This document shows, piece after piece, positions 14,120 to 24,409 of a stretch of DNA of 43,926 bases (positions within the stretch are counted from its first letter, which is position 1; every line of letters begins with the position of its first letter). The DNA comes from a virus, in the IMG/VR virus record IMGVR_UViG_3300036780_000411, positions 1-43,926 of that record, one strand, 5' to 3'. A program made the translations under genes and the position numbers. A model generated the notes under the pieces. It was not told the origin of the DNA. It ran no database searches and saw only the letters and a program-made list of their open reading frames with translations.

Positions 14120-16561
14120 TCAGACCGCCACCGTGGTGATGACGGCCGGGCCGCCAGCGTTGCCGCTGGTGATCGTGGTTGCGGTCTGGCCGAACGCGGT
14201 CACGGTCAGCGTGCTGCTGCCGGTCACCGCGAACAGGACGTCGAAGTTGTAGGACTGGCCCGGGGTCAGCGAGGTCACCGGGAACTTCAGCAGCACCTGA
14301 GTGACCGAGGTGCCCTGGGTGAACTGGACGCTGTCGCCTACCAGCGGCGAGATGCCGCCGATGGCCGCCAGCGCAAACGCCACGTTGCCGGAGGCGGAGT
14401 TCTTGATGAAGAGCTGAACCTCGACCAGCACCTCGCCGGAGGCGGGTGCTGTGAACGAGCCGGTGGAGACGGTGCCGGAACTGATCGCGGAGAACGTTGC
14501 GCTCGTCGTGGTGAGGTTGACCGCCGAGGGGCTGGGCGCGTACACCGTGGGTGCGCGCAGCAGCATCCCTGATGCGAAGTGGACATGCTTGGCATCAGCG
14601 GCCAGGCCAGAACTCCCAGCCGCCTGTGGGCCGGCCGGCTGGATATCGGTGGCCGTGCCGTCGAACTGCACCGCGCCCTGCGCGCCTGTCGTCGCCGTCG
14701 GAAGCTGCGACGTGGGTACTGTCCCGCCGCCGCCTAGGGTGGCCACGCCACCCGCTGCGCCCGCCGCGCTCAGCAGGATGAACGTCCCTGCGGTGACACT
14801 GAGCGTGTTCCCCAGCTTGGTGAGCCCTGTCCCGGCCGCGATCTCACCGGCGCCGGAGAACTGTGTCCAGGTCTCGGCGGTGGCGTCCACAGTGACCGCG
14901 GCGTTGCCGGACATGGCCCAGCCCGAGGACCCGTAGGTGTTCCCGGCCTCGACGAAAACGAACGAGCCCTGCTGTGATGAGCCGGAGGCGAAGTCGGCTG
15001 GCCGCGTCCAGGCGCCGGCCGCGACCACCCACAGGCCGTTCTGTGAGGCGGTGGACTGCCCGGCGGCTAGGCAGCGCATCCCGGCCGTCAGCGCTACTCC
15101 GTCAACGGTCTGCGTGCCCGACAGGGTGATGTTTCCCGCGGCCAGGGCGCTGACGGATGGCTTGGTGTCCAGGCCCTGGGCGATGGCCATCACATAGCCG
15201 ACCGTCGCGAGCTGCGTCGCGCTGGGCGAGCCGGTGGGCGTCGGCGCGGTCGGTGTCCCCGTCAGTGCTGGGCTGGCCAGCGGAGCCAGCAGCGCCTCTG
15301 CCTCCAGAGCCCGCGTCGTCTCGGCGCCGACTGCGGTGGTGGCGAAGCTTTGGGCTGCTGACTGGGCGTTGCCGGCGGCGCCTGCCGCGTCGAACGCGCT
15401 GGAGGACTGGAACGCGGCGGTGCCGAGCTGGCCGAAGGCGACGACATCCTGAGCAGCGCTGCCGTCCCCGGCGTTTGTGATCTTGTTGCCGCCCATGTTG
15501 ACCGGGCCGGTCATGGTGCCACCATCGAGCGGGAGAGATGCGGCCTCAGCCGCTTCCTGAGCTTCTCCCGCTGCCCCGGCCGGGTCGAACGCTGACGTGG
15601 GCTCGAAGGCGGCAGAACCGGCCCCGAGCTCGGTCAGCAGCTCCGTGCCGGACGTCGCGGATACGCCGGTGCCGCCGACGATGAGCGCTTGCGGGGTTTC
15701 CGCGGTCGGCTGCAGCCCGGCCGCGTACTCCTCCGCCGCTGTCTGGGCGTCGCCGGCGGCGCCTGCCGCGTCGAAGGACGACGCCGCCTGAGTGGCCGCG
15801 GTGCCGAGACCCAGCGCGGTCCTGGCCCCGGCTGCCGTCGTGGCTCCGGTGCCGCCTGCGGTAAGCGGAACGGGCAGGAGGATCGCGCCTTGAGTCTCGG
15901 CGCTGGCCGTTGGGAGGTTCGCTGACGGGACGAGTTTGCTGCCGTCGAGTGGCGCCACACCGCTGTCCGCCCCGACCAGCGACAGCGGGACGAACGTTTC
16001 GGCAGCGAAGGCCTCGGCGGCCTCCTGGGCTTCCGCTGCGGCCCCGGCCGGGTCGGCGTCTACCGCCTGCCACGCCCCGGCGCCCGAGGTGTCCTCCGAC
16101 GTCCACACCAGGCCGGCCGCGGCACCTGCCGGGATGATCAGCCCGGCGCCGAGGGTGAGCGGCCCGGTCATGTCGGCGCCGGTCACCAGCATGTACGCCA
16201 CCAGCGGGATCACGTCGCCGGTAGGCGTGATCTCGTCCAGGTACTGGGTCACGCCGCCCGTGTAGGGCAGGAAGAACGACCATTGCGACGCCGGGAGGTC
16301 ACCGATCGACTCGGTGATCGTCCATCCCCAGCCCTCTGGGGCGATGGTCGAGTTGTCGGTGGCGAGCAGCTCCACAGTGAACTGGCCGTTGACCAGTTCG
16401 GCGGCGACCGGCTGTGCGCGGAACGACTCGTGCACGGCCGTGCTGGACAGTGGGGCGCTCGGGACGAACATCACCGACCCCGACAGCGGGGGCGCGTCCT
16501 GGATCGGCCCGTCGTACCCGGCGGCAGGGTAGGTCCCGATAAGCGTGACGTAATTGAGCAT
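14120..16561 (-). CDS. Tail fibre protein with repeated Ala-rich segments
   Basis: An 813-residue virion protein. The N terminus (about 1-130) is a beta domain that probably attaches to the tail. The middle has at least four imperfect copies of an 18-residue unit of the type FDAAGAAGDAQTAAEEYA, interleaved with MTGPLTLGAG/MTGPVNMGGN fibre motifs. Such units form trimeric shafts in phage fibres. A segment near 440-560 (PALTGTPTAPTPTG, GLDTKPSVSALA) also follows fibre patterns, and the last 130 residues form a beta-sandwich receptor-binding-like domain. The ribosome-site G run sits in a hairpin (16562-16612) upstream of ATG 16561. Confidence 0.8.
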   Translation of the reverse strand: MLNYVTLIGTYPAAGYDGPIQDAPPLSGSVMFVPSAPLSSTAVHESFRAQPVAAELVNGQFTVELLATDNSTIAPEGWGWTITESIGDLPASQWSFFLPYTGGVTQYLDEITPTGDVIPLVAYMLVTGADMTGPLTLGAGLIIPAGAAAGLVWTSEDTSGAGAWQAVDADPAGAAAEAQEAAEAFAAETFVPLSLVGADSGVAPLDGSKLVPSANLPTASAETQGAILLPVPLTAGGTGATTAAGARTALGLGTAATQAASSFDAAGAAGDAQTAAEEYAAGLQPTAETPQALIVGGTGVSATSGTELLTELGAGSAAFEPTSAFDPAGAAGEAQEAAEAASLPLDGGTMTGPVNMGGNKITNAGDGSAAQDVVAFGQLGTAAFQSSSAFDAAGAAGNAQSAAQSFATTAVGAETTRALEAEALLAPLASPALTGTPTAPTPTGSPSATQLATVGYVMAIAQGLDTKPSVSALAAGNITLSGTQTVDGVALTAGMRCLAAGQSTASQNGLWVVAAGAWTRPADFASGSSQQGSFVFVEAGNTYGSSGWAMSGNAAVTVDATAETWTQFSGAGEIAAGTGLTKLGNTLSVTAGTFILLSAAGAAGGVATLGGGGTVPTSQLPTATTGAQGAVQFDGTATDIQPAGPQAAGSSGLAADAKHVHFASGMLLRAPTVYAPSPSAVNLTTTSATFSAISSGTVSTGSFTAPASGEVLVEVQLFIKNSASGNVAFALAAIGGISPLVGDSVQFTQGTSVTQVLLKFPVTSLTPGQSYNFDVLFAVTGSSTLTVTAFGQTATTITSGNAGGPAVITTVAV

Positions 16562-16613
16562 CCGCGCACCCCCCGAGGGTCCAGTAAGGCGGCGGCCCCA
16601 GGCGGGGCGCGGA

Positions 16614-17201
16614 TCAAAGCGAGTACCAGGAGATTTCGATAGTGCAGTTCTTGCCGCTGCCGGTGTTCATCTGCCCGTTGCCCGGGCCGGCCCAGTACAG
16701 GTAGCCGGAGACCGAGTCCTGACCGCCGAACAACTGCACCGGCACCGACCCGGAGATCAGGCCGATCTGGTTCGACGGGGCCCACCCGATGCCCACCACG
16801 GGCCCTGGGGTGCCGTTGACGGCGACTAGGGGCCGCATCGTCGTGCCCGTGTTGGTCGCGCCCTGCGCTGCACCGGTCAGGGAAACCAGGTAGGTGCCGG
16901 ACATGTCAGCCGGGCACGTCCACACCGACTCGGACGCGTTCCACCCCTCGAAGGGGTCCTCAAGCACAGTGTCGAACGGGATGAGCGTGGCGTCCCCGGC
17001 GGGCAGGTTGGCCGCGTGGCTGTTCAGGGTGGCGCGGAACACGACCCTGGTTGTGAGGAACGCGAACGGGCCCTGTATCCAGTCGTCGAAATCACCGGGC
17101 CCCGGCGCGTATCCGGCATCAAAAGTCGGGATGATGACCGGCTGGCTCGGCGCCGCTTCCCCGCCGAAGGTGTCGTCGAAAACATCGCTGAATACCGACA
17201 T
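16614..17201 (-). CDS. Tail-associated C1q/TNF-like jelly-roll protein
   Basis: A 195-residue protein. After a linker (PGPGDFDDWIQ) the sequence follows the C1q-like jelly-roll pattern: VVFRATLNS, then LIPFDTVLEDPFEGWN, WTCPADMSGTYLVSLTGA, IGLISGSVPVQLFGGQDSV and IEISWYSL. Such trimeric domains occur in phage receptor-binding tips. ATG 17201 follows directly on the tailspike stop (TGA-ATG), so the two are probably co-translated. It may cap or accompany the tailspike. Confidence 0.7.
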   Translation of the reverse strand: MSVFSDVFDDTFGGEAAPSQPVIIPTFDAGYAPGPGDFDDWIQGPFAFLTTRVVFRATLNSHAANLPAGDATLIPFDTVLEDPFEGWNASESVWTCPADMSGTYLVSLTGAAQGATNTGTTMRPLVAVNGTPGPVVGIGWAPSNQIGLISGSVPVQLFGGQDSVSGYLYWAGPGNGQMNTGSGKNCTIEISWYSL

Positions 17202-18530
17202 TCACAGCCAGCCGGTGGGCTTGCTGTTGTTACTGACTAGCGTGCTGTCGCCGAAGATTGGGGCGCCGATCTGGAAGTTGCCGCCGCCGGAGCCGATCGC
17301 TGGGCCGAAGTTGCCGTTGAATGACAGGATGCCTGCGCTCTGGCTGATGAAGTTGTTCGTGCCCATGTTGACCGTGGTGGGCCCGTAGGTCCGGCTGTTG
17401 TCTGATTCGATCTGGACGCCCAGCCAGGAGTTCGAGATGTGGCTGTAGTAGTTGCTGGCGCTGCCCCCCTGGAGGGACAGCACCGATGCACCGTTGCCGC
17501 CGGTCGAGCCGGACTGGGTGGCCGACGTGGAGCAGTTCCCCCGGAGCCGCATCTCGCCGTTGCGCAGCCACGCGCCGCCCTGCATCAGCACGCCGTTCTG
17601 GTTGGTGGGTGCGCCGTCGTCGGTGCAGCGCATCTGGATCACGAAGTCGAAGATGTTGAATTCCTGGCTCCACTGGGCCGAACTGGTGACGTCGTGGACC
17701 ACGCAGGTCGCGCAGTTCTGGATCCACGCCGAGAAATGCGACCTCTCGGTGAAGAACGCGTTGTAGCTGTTGTTGATGTGCAGGCCGATGCCGCCGATGC
17801 CGCAGTAGTTGTGGATGCTGACATGCCGCAGGTCGAAGTCGATTCCGTCGCCTACGTCCAGGCCGATGGCGTTGTGCACTGACGAGCCGGGCCCGACGAG
17901 CTCGAAGTGCGACATCTCGCCGGAGAAGTCGCTGGTGTTGGTGCCCCACGCCGCGCCCGACTTGCTGCCGTGCCAGGACAGCGTCGGCCCGGCGGTGACG
18001 CCGTTGATGACAGTGTTCGACCCGGTGCCGCGCAGCGACTGGCTGTTGTCCAGGCTGACGCTCTTGAGGTAGTAGACCCCGGCGCACAGGTCAACGCTGG
18101 CGCTGCTGCCGTACAGCGCGTAGGCCGCAGTCAGGTTCGCGGTGTCGGCGACCCCGGACGTGTCGCCGGATGGCGGGACGAGGATGCGCGCCGGCTGATT
18201 CCACCCGGCCGCGCCCGCCGTCGTGCCGAGCAGCACCTGCCCTTGGGTGGGTGTGCCGCCGGTGAGGGCCTGCAAGGCGGCCACGAGGTTCGGCGCGGTG
18301 CCGGGGGCGGTGCCGGTCAGCAACGCCAGGATGGCGGCGATGCCATTGTGGTCCTCGACATGCCCCGTGTCGCCTTCCGAGCGGTTATCGGGAGGGATCA
18401 CGGGGCCCATTGCCTGCCCGACGGTATAGAGGGCGGCACGCGGTGCCCGCCGGGCAGCCGCAGCCGCACGCCGGACGGCCGCCCGGCGGCCGCCCCTGCC
18501 CGGTGCCATGTCGTCGCTGTAGTCAGGCAT
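17202..18530 (-). CDS. Pectate-lyase-like beta-helix tailspike
   Basis: A 442-residue protein. The basic N terminus (RGGRRAAVRRAAAAARRAPR) leads to a tail-attachment segment and then, from about residue 150, a right-handed parallel beta-helix. The helix shows as serial short strands: VDLCAGVYYLKSVSLD, SLRGTGSNTVINGV, LRHVSIHNY, GLHINNSYN, HDVTSSAQ. This fold is used by tailspikes that bind or cut surface polysaccharide. ATG 18530 was chosen; an in-frame GTG at 18542 and TTG at 18533 are alternatives with similar weak support. It is followed without a gap by the C1q-like gene. Confidence 0.75.
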   Translation of the reverse strand: MPDYSDDMAPGRGGRRAAVRRAAAAARRAPRAALYTVGQAMGPVIPPDNRSEGDTGHVEDHNGIAAILALLTGTAPGTAPNLVAALQALTGGTPTQGQVLLGTTAGAAGWNQPARILVPPSGDTSGVADTANLTAAYALYGSSASVDLCAGVYYLKSVSLDNSQSLRGTGSNTVINGVTAGPTLSWHGSKSGAAWGTNTSDFSGEMSHFELVGPGSSVHNAIGLDVGDGIDFDLRHVSIHNYCGIGGIGLHINNSYNAFFTERSHFSAWIQNCATCVVHDVTSSAQWSQEFNIFDFVIQMRCTDDGAPTNQNGVLMQGGAWLRNGEMRLRGNCSTSATQSGSTGGNGASVLSLQGGSASNYYSHISNSWLGVQIESDNSRTYGPTTVNMGTNNFISQSAGILSFNGNFGPAIGSGGGNFQIGAPIFGDSTLVSNNSKPTGWL

Positions 18531-18547
18531 CAACCCATCCACCCCCC

Positions 18548-19711
18548 CTACGCGGACTCCCAAACGGCGATGAGCTTCGACTGGGGGCCGGTGTTGGCGC
18601 CCGGGTTGGTCAGCAGCACGTTCGCCCCGGTGGACTGGGCACCCACGAGTTGCACTGTCTGCCCGGCGGTGAGCCGGAGCTGCTTGGTCACTGACACGCA
18701 CAGCCCCGGCGACGAGGCGGGGCCGCGGATCGCCTTCCCCCACTGGGGAGTGCCCCCGGCCACCTGCAGTCCGGCGGAGTAGTTCCCGGAGCCTGATGCG
18801 GCGCCGAAAGAGACCTGGCCGTGCAGGTAGTAGACGCCATTGACCGGCGCTGTCCAGCCGTTCTTCACATACCCGCCGTAGTTGTCGAACGTCGGCGTAT
18901 CGAGCGGGACCACACTGCCTGCCGGGAACGACCCGGTCGGCATTTTCGCGACCCCGGCCTCGTAGAACAGGCGGGCGGTCGGCGGGTAGACGAGGTAGTC
19001 GATCGTGTCGCGGATGTTCGGGTTGAGCCAGCTACCAGGGTCGATGTAGTCCGGCGGCGTCGGCCACGCGGGGTTGGCCGGGACCGGCAGGCCCGCGACA
19101 CCGGTCAGGGCGCACGCCCACCGCAGCGACAGCCGCGGCGCCCCGGTGATGTTCGACGGAGTCAGCAGGTTGACCGGGCTGCCGGAGTTCTGGGCGCACC
19201 ACATGCCCACCGCCGACCCAAGCCCGGCGATCGCCCCGGACACGGTCAACGGCACGAGATCAACCACGCACGGCCCGGGGTAGTGGCCGTTGCCGACCGG
19301 GTGGGTCTCGCCCCACGTCGTGGTGAGCGACCCGCCTCCGCCGCTGTTCGGGGCGCCGTACTGGATGCCGGCCGAAAACAGCGCCGTGCTGCTCAGGGCG
19401 TAACCGAACGGCACGTAGCCCTCGGCGAGGTAGTAGCCGAGGGTGCCGGGCTGGGTGGCGTACCAGAACACGGGGTCGGTGGGCTGCCAGTGCCCGGCCC
19501 ACGTGTCGTAGACCTCCGTGTCGAGCGCTACGCCGTTCGGGCTGTAGCCGCCCCCGACCGCAGGGCCGGTGGTGCATGTCGCCTGGAAAGACGGCCGGTT
19601 GGCCAGGAACGCGACAGCGTTGGCGACGTCATTCCGCAGGAGGCTGGTGAACACGGGCCCGTCGATCCAGGTGACCGGCGCGGGCGGCACCGGGTAAGGC
19701 GGGAAAGGCAT
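18548..19711 (-). CDS. Minor tail protein with C-terminal jelly-roll
   Basis: A 387-residue virion protein beginning with a Pro-rich start (MPFPPYPVPPAPVTW). The first 260 residues resemble actinophage minor tail proteins (SLLRNDVANAVAFLANRP, IDPGSWLNPNIRDTIDYL). The last 125 residues are C1q-like: DTPTFDNYGGYV, WTAPVNGVYYLHGQVSF, KQLRLTAGQTVQLVGAQ, SKLIAVWES. It lies between the large tail-tip protein and the tailspike, so it probably belongs to the baseplate or adsorption apparatus. Confidence 0.75.
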   Translation of the reverse strand: MPFPPYPVPPAPVTWIDGPVFTSLLRNDVANAVAFLANRPSFQATCTTGPAVGGGYSPNGVALDTEVYDTWAGHWQPTDPVFWYATQPGTLGYYLAEGYVPFGYALSSTALFSAGIQYGAPNSGGGGSLTTTWGETHPVGNGHYPGPCVVDLVPLTVSGAIAGLGSAVGMWCAQNSGSPVNLLTPSNITGAPRLSLRWACALTGVAGLPVPANPAWPTPPDYIDPGSWLNPNIRDTIDYLVYPPTARLFYEAGVAKMPTGSFPAGSVVPLDTPTFDNYGGYVKNGWTAPVNGVYYLHGQVSFGAASGSGNYSAGLQVAGGTPQWGKAIRGPASSPGLCVSVTKQLRLTAGQTVQLVGAQSTGANVLLTNPGANTGPQSKLIAVWESA

Positions 19712-19726
19712 CCGGGCCTCCCCCCG

Positions 19727-22700
19727 CTACCACGGAAGCTGATTTAGTCCATTGAGCTGGCCATATACCGGATCGCCTGCGATCAGCACCTCCCCCTCGG
19801 GGAAGGTGTCGGTGACCACCTGCGCGCTGGCCGTCCCAGCCTTGAAGTTGAAGCTGCGTTTCACCTGGGCGATGATCGCGACGACGCTCGTCGGCTGGCT
19901 CGCCGTCACCGGCCGCCGGGTCCCCTGCATGATCTGGCCAGGCTCCACACCGAGGACGAACGGCCAGTTGGTGCTGTTAGCCGCAGCGTTGACCGTGCCC
20001 ACCTCGAGGCGGGTCGCCGGGTCGCCTTTCACGTTGACGATCCAGTTCGCCTCGTCGATCGTGTCGTTCAGGTCGTCCTGGTAGACGGTCGCGCTGTATG
20101 GCGTGGCCGAGTGCTGCTCGACGCTGTCGTCGTTTTGCGCGATCACTGGGGTTCCGTTGCCCGTGGACGGGGTGAGCTCGGCCACGTTCGCCAACTGGGC
20201 CTTGTCGTACCCGAACGTGATATCCGCCTCGACCGGGTACTCGCCGCTGGTGGTGTTCTCGCCGAGGAACCACACCGGCTGCTGGCCGTACAGGTCGATG
20301 CGGGAGATGAAGCACTGCACCCCGTGGCCGTCCACGTAGTCCATGCCGTTGTCGGAGACGACGATGTTCGACACCGCCTGGGAGGCCTGCTGGCCGCCAG
20401 ACGCTGACACCTGCCCGGAGGCGCTGACAAACCCGGGTGAACCCTGGATATCGCTGATCGGCGCCATCAGCATCGGCGAAGCAGTGGAGAGAGCCCGTGG
20501 GCCGGTCCAGCCGCCGTAGCCGAGGAGCCGTTCGATTCGCTGGTTCGCCGGTTCGGGGAACTGGCCACCGTCCGCGGTGGGGTAGCCGGCGTTGACGATC
20601 TGCGCGATCCGGTCAGCGGTCAGCAGCCGCGGGAACACCGCCAGGTGAGCGACCTCGCTATTGAACATCCCGCCGGTGTAGAACCGGTCCGCGGAGCCGA
20701 GGAACGACAGCCACTGGATCGAATCAGGCAGGTTGCATTCGCCGCTGAAACCTGCCGAGGCGCCACCCTCGATGACGACCTGCCAGGTGCCCTCGGTGAG
20801 CAGCAGGGCGAAGTGCGTGTTGCCCGCGGAGAGCCAGTTGCCGTCGTTGACGAGGGTGTTGGTCGCCTGCCTGGTCTCTTTGTCGTAGGTGCGCAGGTAC
20901 AGGCCACCCGGCGTGTACCCCTGGATGAACCCGAACATCAGGGCGAACGTGTTGCCGATCGCCGAGTTGGCGCCCTTCATCAGGTACGGGTTTTCGCTGA
21001 CCGGCTGACCAGTCCACACGTCACAGTCGCCGTTGCTGCCGGCGGTGATCGCCGACCCTCCGGGGGTTGTGGCCAGGCCCCACGTGGACCCGCCAGAGGC
21101 GACCACGTGGTACTGGTTTCCGGAGGTGAACCCACTCGGGATGCTGCCCGCACCGGGCCCGGTGAACAGGGTGACGATCTGCCCGTTGCTGAACGACGTG
21201 CTCCCCGAATGCCACACCGCCGAGCCGTTGCTGATCGTGGCCTCGGTGATCGTGGGAGCGACCGGGTTGAACCACCCCATGATGGTCATCCCGTCGCCGG
21301 ACAACGACGGGAACCCACCGTCCTGGCAGGCCAGCACGTACCCGGCGCCGAACTCGGTCAGCCCAGTCTGCGAGAACACGGTCGCGTCAGGGTCGCCCGG
21401 GTTGAGACCCGAGTCGGCGCCGAACGCCGCCGTCGCGCCCCCCGGTCCGCCCTTGCTCACGGCCACCTGCAGCGGCACCGTATTGCCCGGCGCCGCGTTC
21501 TGCCCGTACGCGGACCCGGCGGCGTCGCCGAGCGTCCAGTAGTAGGCCGGCTGGCTCGTCAGGATTTCGGACTGCTGGCACGAGTTGAGCTGCGCGTTGA
21601 GCAGGCTCCACGAGTCGACGATCGTGAGCTGGGCCAGGCCGCGGCGGGTGCTGCTGTTCCAGGACTGCGGGATCCGGGCGACGTAGCCGGTGAACTGCCG
21701 GTAGGTGCGGCCTTCCCACGTCATCTGCAGCATGACCGGCGTGTCTGCGACCATCAGCGGGTAGTACGGCGAGTCGGTGTTGTCCGGGCTCAGGTAGGAG
21801 TCCTTGTTGTCCAGGGTGAGGCCGACCTGCCCGGCCTGCGTCTGGTCGAGCTGGTACTGCTTGCCGCGGGTCGCTGACGTCTCGGTCGCACCTTCGAGCC
21901 GGGAGGTCAGGTCGGTCCAGGCGATCTCGTCCAGCGGCGTGTTCGCTCCGGAGCCGAACCCGAACAGCAGTTCGGTGTACGGCCAGTTCGGGTTCGGCTG
22001 CGGTGGGGCGGCGACATCGACGAGGATGACAGCCACGCACGCGGACAGGTCCGCCAGCGACGTGCCGGTGCGCCAGGCGCATGGCGCTTCCGCACCGGAC
22101 ATCTGCCAGGCGACCGACGTGCTGAGCATGACCGGGTCGCCGTTGTCCACCCGGATGCCGGGCAGGGACTGCCAACCTTCGCCGGGCCCGGCGGTGAACG
22201 GGGCACCGTCGGAGGCGGCCACGGCCACCTGGAGCGCGGTTGAGATCGGGGCACCCGCATCCGCTGACACCGCCGACACGTCGTTGCCGCTCGCGGTCAC
22301 CACGGCCGGGAGCCCCAGGTAGGGCGACATGCCGGTGACCTCGATGACCGTGCAGCCGATCACAGCCGGGTAGACAGGCTGACCGGCTGTGCCGGTCGGG
22401 TACACGTACACGTGGCTGGTCTGCGGGTACGTGTACGCGCTCGCCGAGTTGATCGGCCGCGCCCAGATCGAGCAGCGCGTGTACCCGTCTGGCGAGCTGG
22501 TGCCGTTGGGTGCGCCGAGCGGGCACCAGCAGCCGTGCACGTCATCCGCGACGCCGAGCGTGGATCCGAGGAACCCGTCGGGGAGGGTTTGGGAGCAGAA
22601 CGCGATCAGCCACCCGGTGCCGTCGGAGTCGATCGGCACGTCCAGCGACGCGCTCGTCGGCGCCCCCGAGGCGAACGCGGTCCCGATCGACCGGCTGCCC

Positions 22701-24367
22701 GTCCACGCCTGCGTGACGTCCACCATCGGCGGCGGCGTCCACGGCGCGCCCGGGTTCTGCCAGACCCGGCCGTACCGTTCCTCAGCCGGCCGCCGGCCCC
22801 AGTTCGGCACCGGCCCCCGGGGCGGCCGGATCGCCGGGCCCGCCGTCGGGGGCATCGTCACTGGCGCGGACCCGCCGGACCGCAGGATGCGGCCGTACCG
22901 TTCCTCGGCCCCAGGCCGGTGCTGCAGGGAGACCGGGCCGGTTCGCCGCCGGGGTGCTGGCCCGGTGCCGAACCATGGGCCGGCCGTGGCCCACACGCGA
23001 CCCCGGGCTGTGGCTGGTTCCAGAACGGCCTGCACTGGGCGGGTCAGCGCCGTCGCGGTGGCGGGCACCTCCGGCATGAAGGTGAGCACCAGCATCGACC
23101 ATGTCGTAGAGGTGATCGTGCCCGAGGGGGTGATCGGCGCCTGGCTGCCGGTGGGCATGTAGGCGATCGCCGTGTATTCGCCGCGGGTCGGGTTCTGCAG
23201 GGTGGCGTCCGTCCAGCCCGCCGCCCAGGCGATCGGGCCGCCGGTCTGCGCGTTCGTCTCGATCGCGACCGCGATCTCGACAGTCCGGGCGAGGCCCCCC
23301 GTGGTGATCGACGGGGTGCCGCTGCCGCTGCTGCTGCCGGTGCCGGCTTGCTGGTCGAGCGGTGCTGTCGGGTCCGCGCCCGGGACGGCCATCACGAACC
23401 CGGTCTTGGAGCCATCTGATCCGCTGATCTGGACGAGGACTGAGTCGCTGGTGCCGAGCGGGGTCGCACCGGGCGCGTAGGCGCTGGACGCGGCCTGGAG
23501 GCCGGCCCCGCCGCCGGTGTCTACGTTGAACGGGCCGAGTTGCCACTCGTTGCCTTGGGTGTCGGTGACGCCGGTGATGACGCCGTGGCCGGAGCAGCCG
23601 ACCCCCAAGACGAGCGTGTCGCCCACTGCGCTGGGGGTGGTGACCGGAACCGTCATGCTGGTACCGGAAGCGATCTGGTCGCTGCCAACCATGTAGGCGG
23701 CCGGGAGCAGGGTCAGGCCGGTCATCGACCAGGCCACGGCGCCGCCGAGGGTGGCCGACGCCGCGATGGGTTCGTCCAGCCGGCTGGTGAACTGGTAGGC
23801 GACCGACGTGTAGAAGCTGGTCCCCGAGCCGACCGTGTCGAGGACGTTCCAGCCGGTGCTCCAGGTCGGCGCGCCGGAGGTGCCGCGGTTGACCTCGACC
23901 GCGATCGCCAGTTCGGTGCTCCAGCCGAGACCGCCGGGGGTGACCGCGAACGGCTTTGTGCTGTTAGCGAACGCCGGGGTGAAGAGCTGGTCTACCGCAG
24001 CCGCGGCGGCCACACCGGGGAGTGCGACAGCGACGGCCCCGTGTGTCGTCGCGGTGCCGGCCCAGGTGCAGGTGATCGTGTCGGTGGTGGCCAGCGGGGT
24101 CGCGTTCAGGGCCAGGTACACCCATTGGCCGCGCGAGTTCGACGCCGACGTTTGTGACGTGAAGAGCTGGTAGGCGTTGCCTTGGGTGTCGATGACCGGG
24201 TTCACCGTGGCGGGCAGGTCCCCGGGTGCCCCGTTGGAACTCATCACGACGAAAATCGCCGTGGTGACACCGGCCGGGCTGGCCGTGCCGACGGTCAGCG
24301 TGGTTGAGGCGCTCCCGCCCGCCGCGACCGCGGTCCCCGCGAGCAGGACGGGGGTGCTGAATCCCAT
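19727..24367 (-). CDS. Large modular minor tail (tail tip) protein
   Basis: A 1546-residue virion protein. Residues about 10-215 and 225-450 are tandem copies of one beta-sandwich domain (VIDTQGNAYQLF / VTDTQGNEWQLG; ELAIAVEVN / EIAVAIETN; MTGLTLLP / MLVLTFMP). A Pro/Arg linker with two AEERYGR units separates them from a third related domain (about 555-795). Residues 800-960 contain the tail-tip core (LLFGFGSGANTPLDEIAW, GYVARIPQSWN). A LamG/ConA-like insert follows at about 1000-1260. The C terminus (DLNDTIDEANWIV, GQIMQGTRRPV) is typical of actinophage minor tail proteins. It is the first adsorption gene after the tape measure module. Confidence 0.85.
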   Translation of the reverse strand: MGFSTPVLLAGTAVAAGGSASTTLTVGTASPAGVTTAIFVVMSSNGAPGDLPATVNPVIDTQGNAYQLFTSQTSASNSRGQWVYLALNATPLATTDTITCTWAGTATTHGAVAVALPGVAAAAAVDQLFTPAFANSTKPFAVTPGGLGWSTELAIAVEVNRGTSGAPTWSTGWNVLDTVGSGTSFYTSVAYQFTSRLDEPIAASATLGGAVAWSMTGLTLLPAAYMVGSDQIASGTSMTVPVTTPSAVGDTLVLGVGCSGHGVITGVTDTQGNEWQLGPFNVDTGGGAGLQAASSAYAPGATPLGTSDSVLVQISGSDGSKTGFVMAVPGADPTAPLDQQAGTGSSSGSGTPSITTGGLARTVEIAVAIETNAQTGGPIAWAAGWTDATLQNPTRGEYTAIAYMPTGSQAPITPSGTITSTTWSMLVLTFMPEVPATATALTRPVQAVLEPATARGRVWATAGPWFGTGPAPRRRTGPVSLQHRPGAEERYGRILRSGGSAPVTMPPTAGPAIRPPRGPVPNWGRRPAEERYGRVWQNPGAPWTPPPMVDVTQAWTGSRSIGTAFASGAPTSASLDVPIDSDGTGWLIAFCSQTLPDGFLGSTLGVADDVHGCWCPLGAPNGTSSPDGYTRCSIWARPINSASAYTYPQTSHVYVYPTGTAGQPVYPAVIGCTVIEVTGMSPYLGLPAVVTASGNDVSAVSADAGAPISTALQVAVAASDGAPFTAGPGEGWQSLPGIRVDNGDPVMLSTSVAWQMSGAEAPCAWRTGTSLADLSACVAVILVDVAAPPQPNPNWPYTELLFGFGSGANTPLDEIAWTDLTSRLEGATETSATRGKQYQLDQTQAGQVGLTLDNKDSYLSPDNTDSPYYPLMVADTPVMLQMTWEGRTYRQFTGYVARIPQSWNSSTRRGLAQLTIVDSWSLLNAQLNSCQQSEILTSQPAYYWTLGDAAGSAYGQNAAPGNTVPLQVAVSKGGPGGATAAFGADSGLNPGDPDATVFSQTGLTEFGAGYVLACQDGGFPSLSGDGMTIMGWFNPVAPTITEATISNGSAVWHSGSTSFSNGQIVTLFTGPGAGSIPSGFTSGNQYHVVASGGSTWGLATTPGGSAITAGSNGDCDVWTGQPVSENPYLMKGANSAIGNTFALMFGFIQGYTPGGLYLRTYDKETRQATNTLVNDGNWLSAGNTHFALLLTEGTWQVVIEGGASAGFSGECNLPDSIQWLSFLGSADRFYTGGMFNSEVAHLAVFPRLLTADRIAQIVNAGYPTADGGQFPEPANQRIERLLGYGGWTGPRALSTASPMLMAPISDIQGSPGFVSASGQVSASGGQQASQAVSNIVVSDNGMDYVDGHGVQCFISRIDLYGQQPVWFLGENTTSGEYPVEADITFGYDKAQLANVAELTPSTGNGTPVIAQNDDSVEQHSATPYSATVYQDDLNDTIDEANWIVNVKGDPATRLEVGTVNAAANSTNWPFVLGVEPGQIMQGTRRPVTASQPTSVVAIIAQVKRSFNFKAGTASAQVVTDTFPEGEVLIAGDPVYGQLNGLNQLPW

Positions 24368-24409
24368 CAGCCCCCCCGTCGCCTCTTCTGGTGGATCCGG
24401 CCGGGCTGG

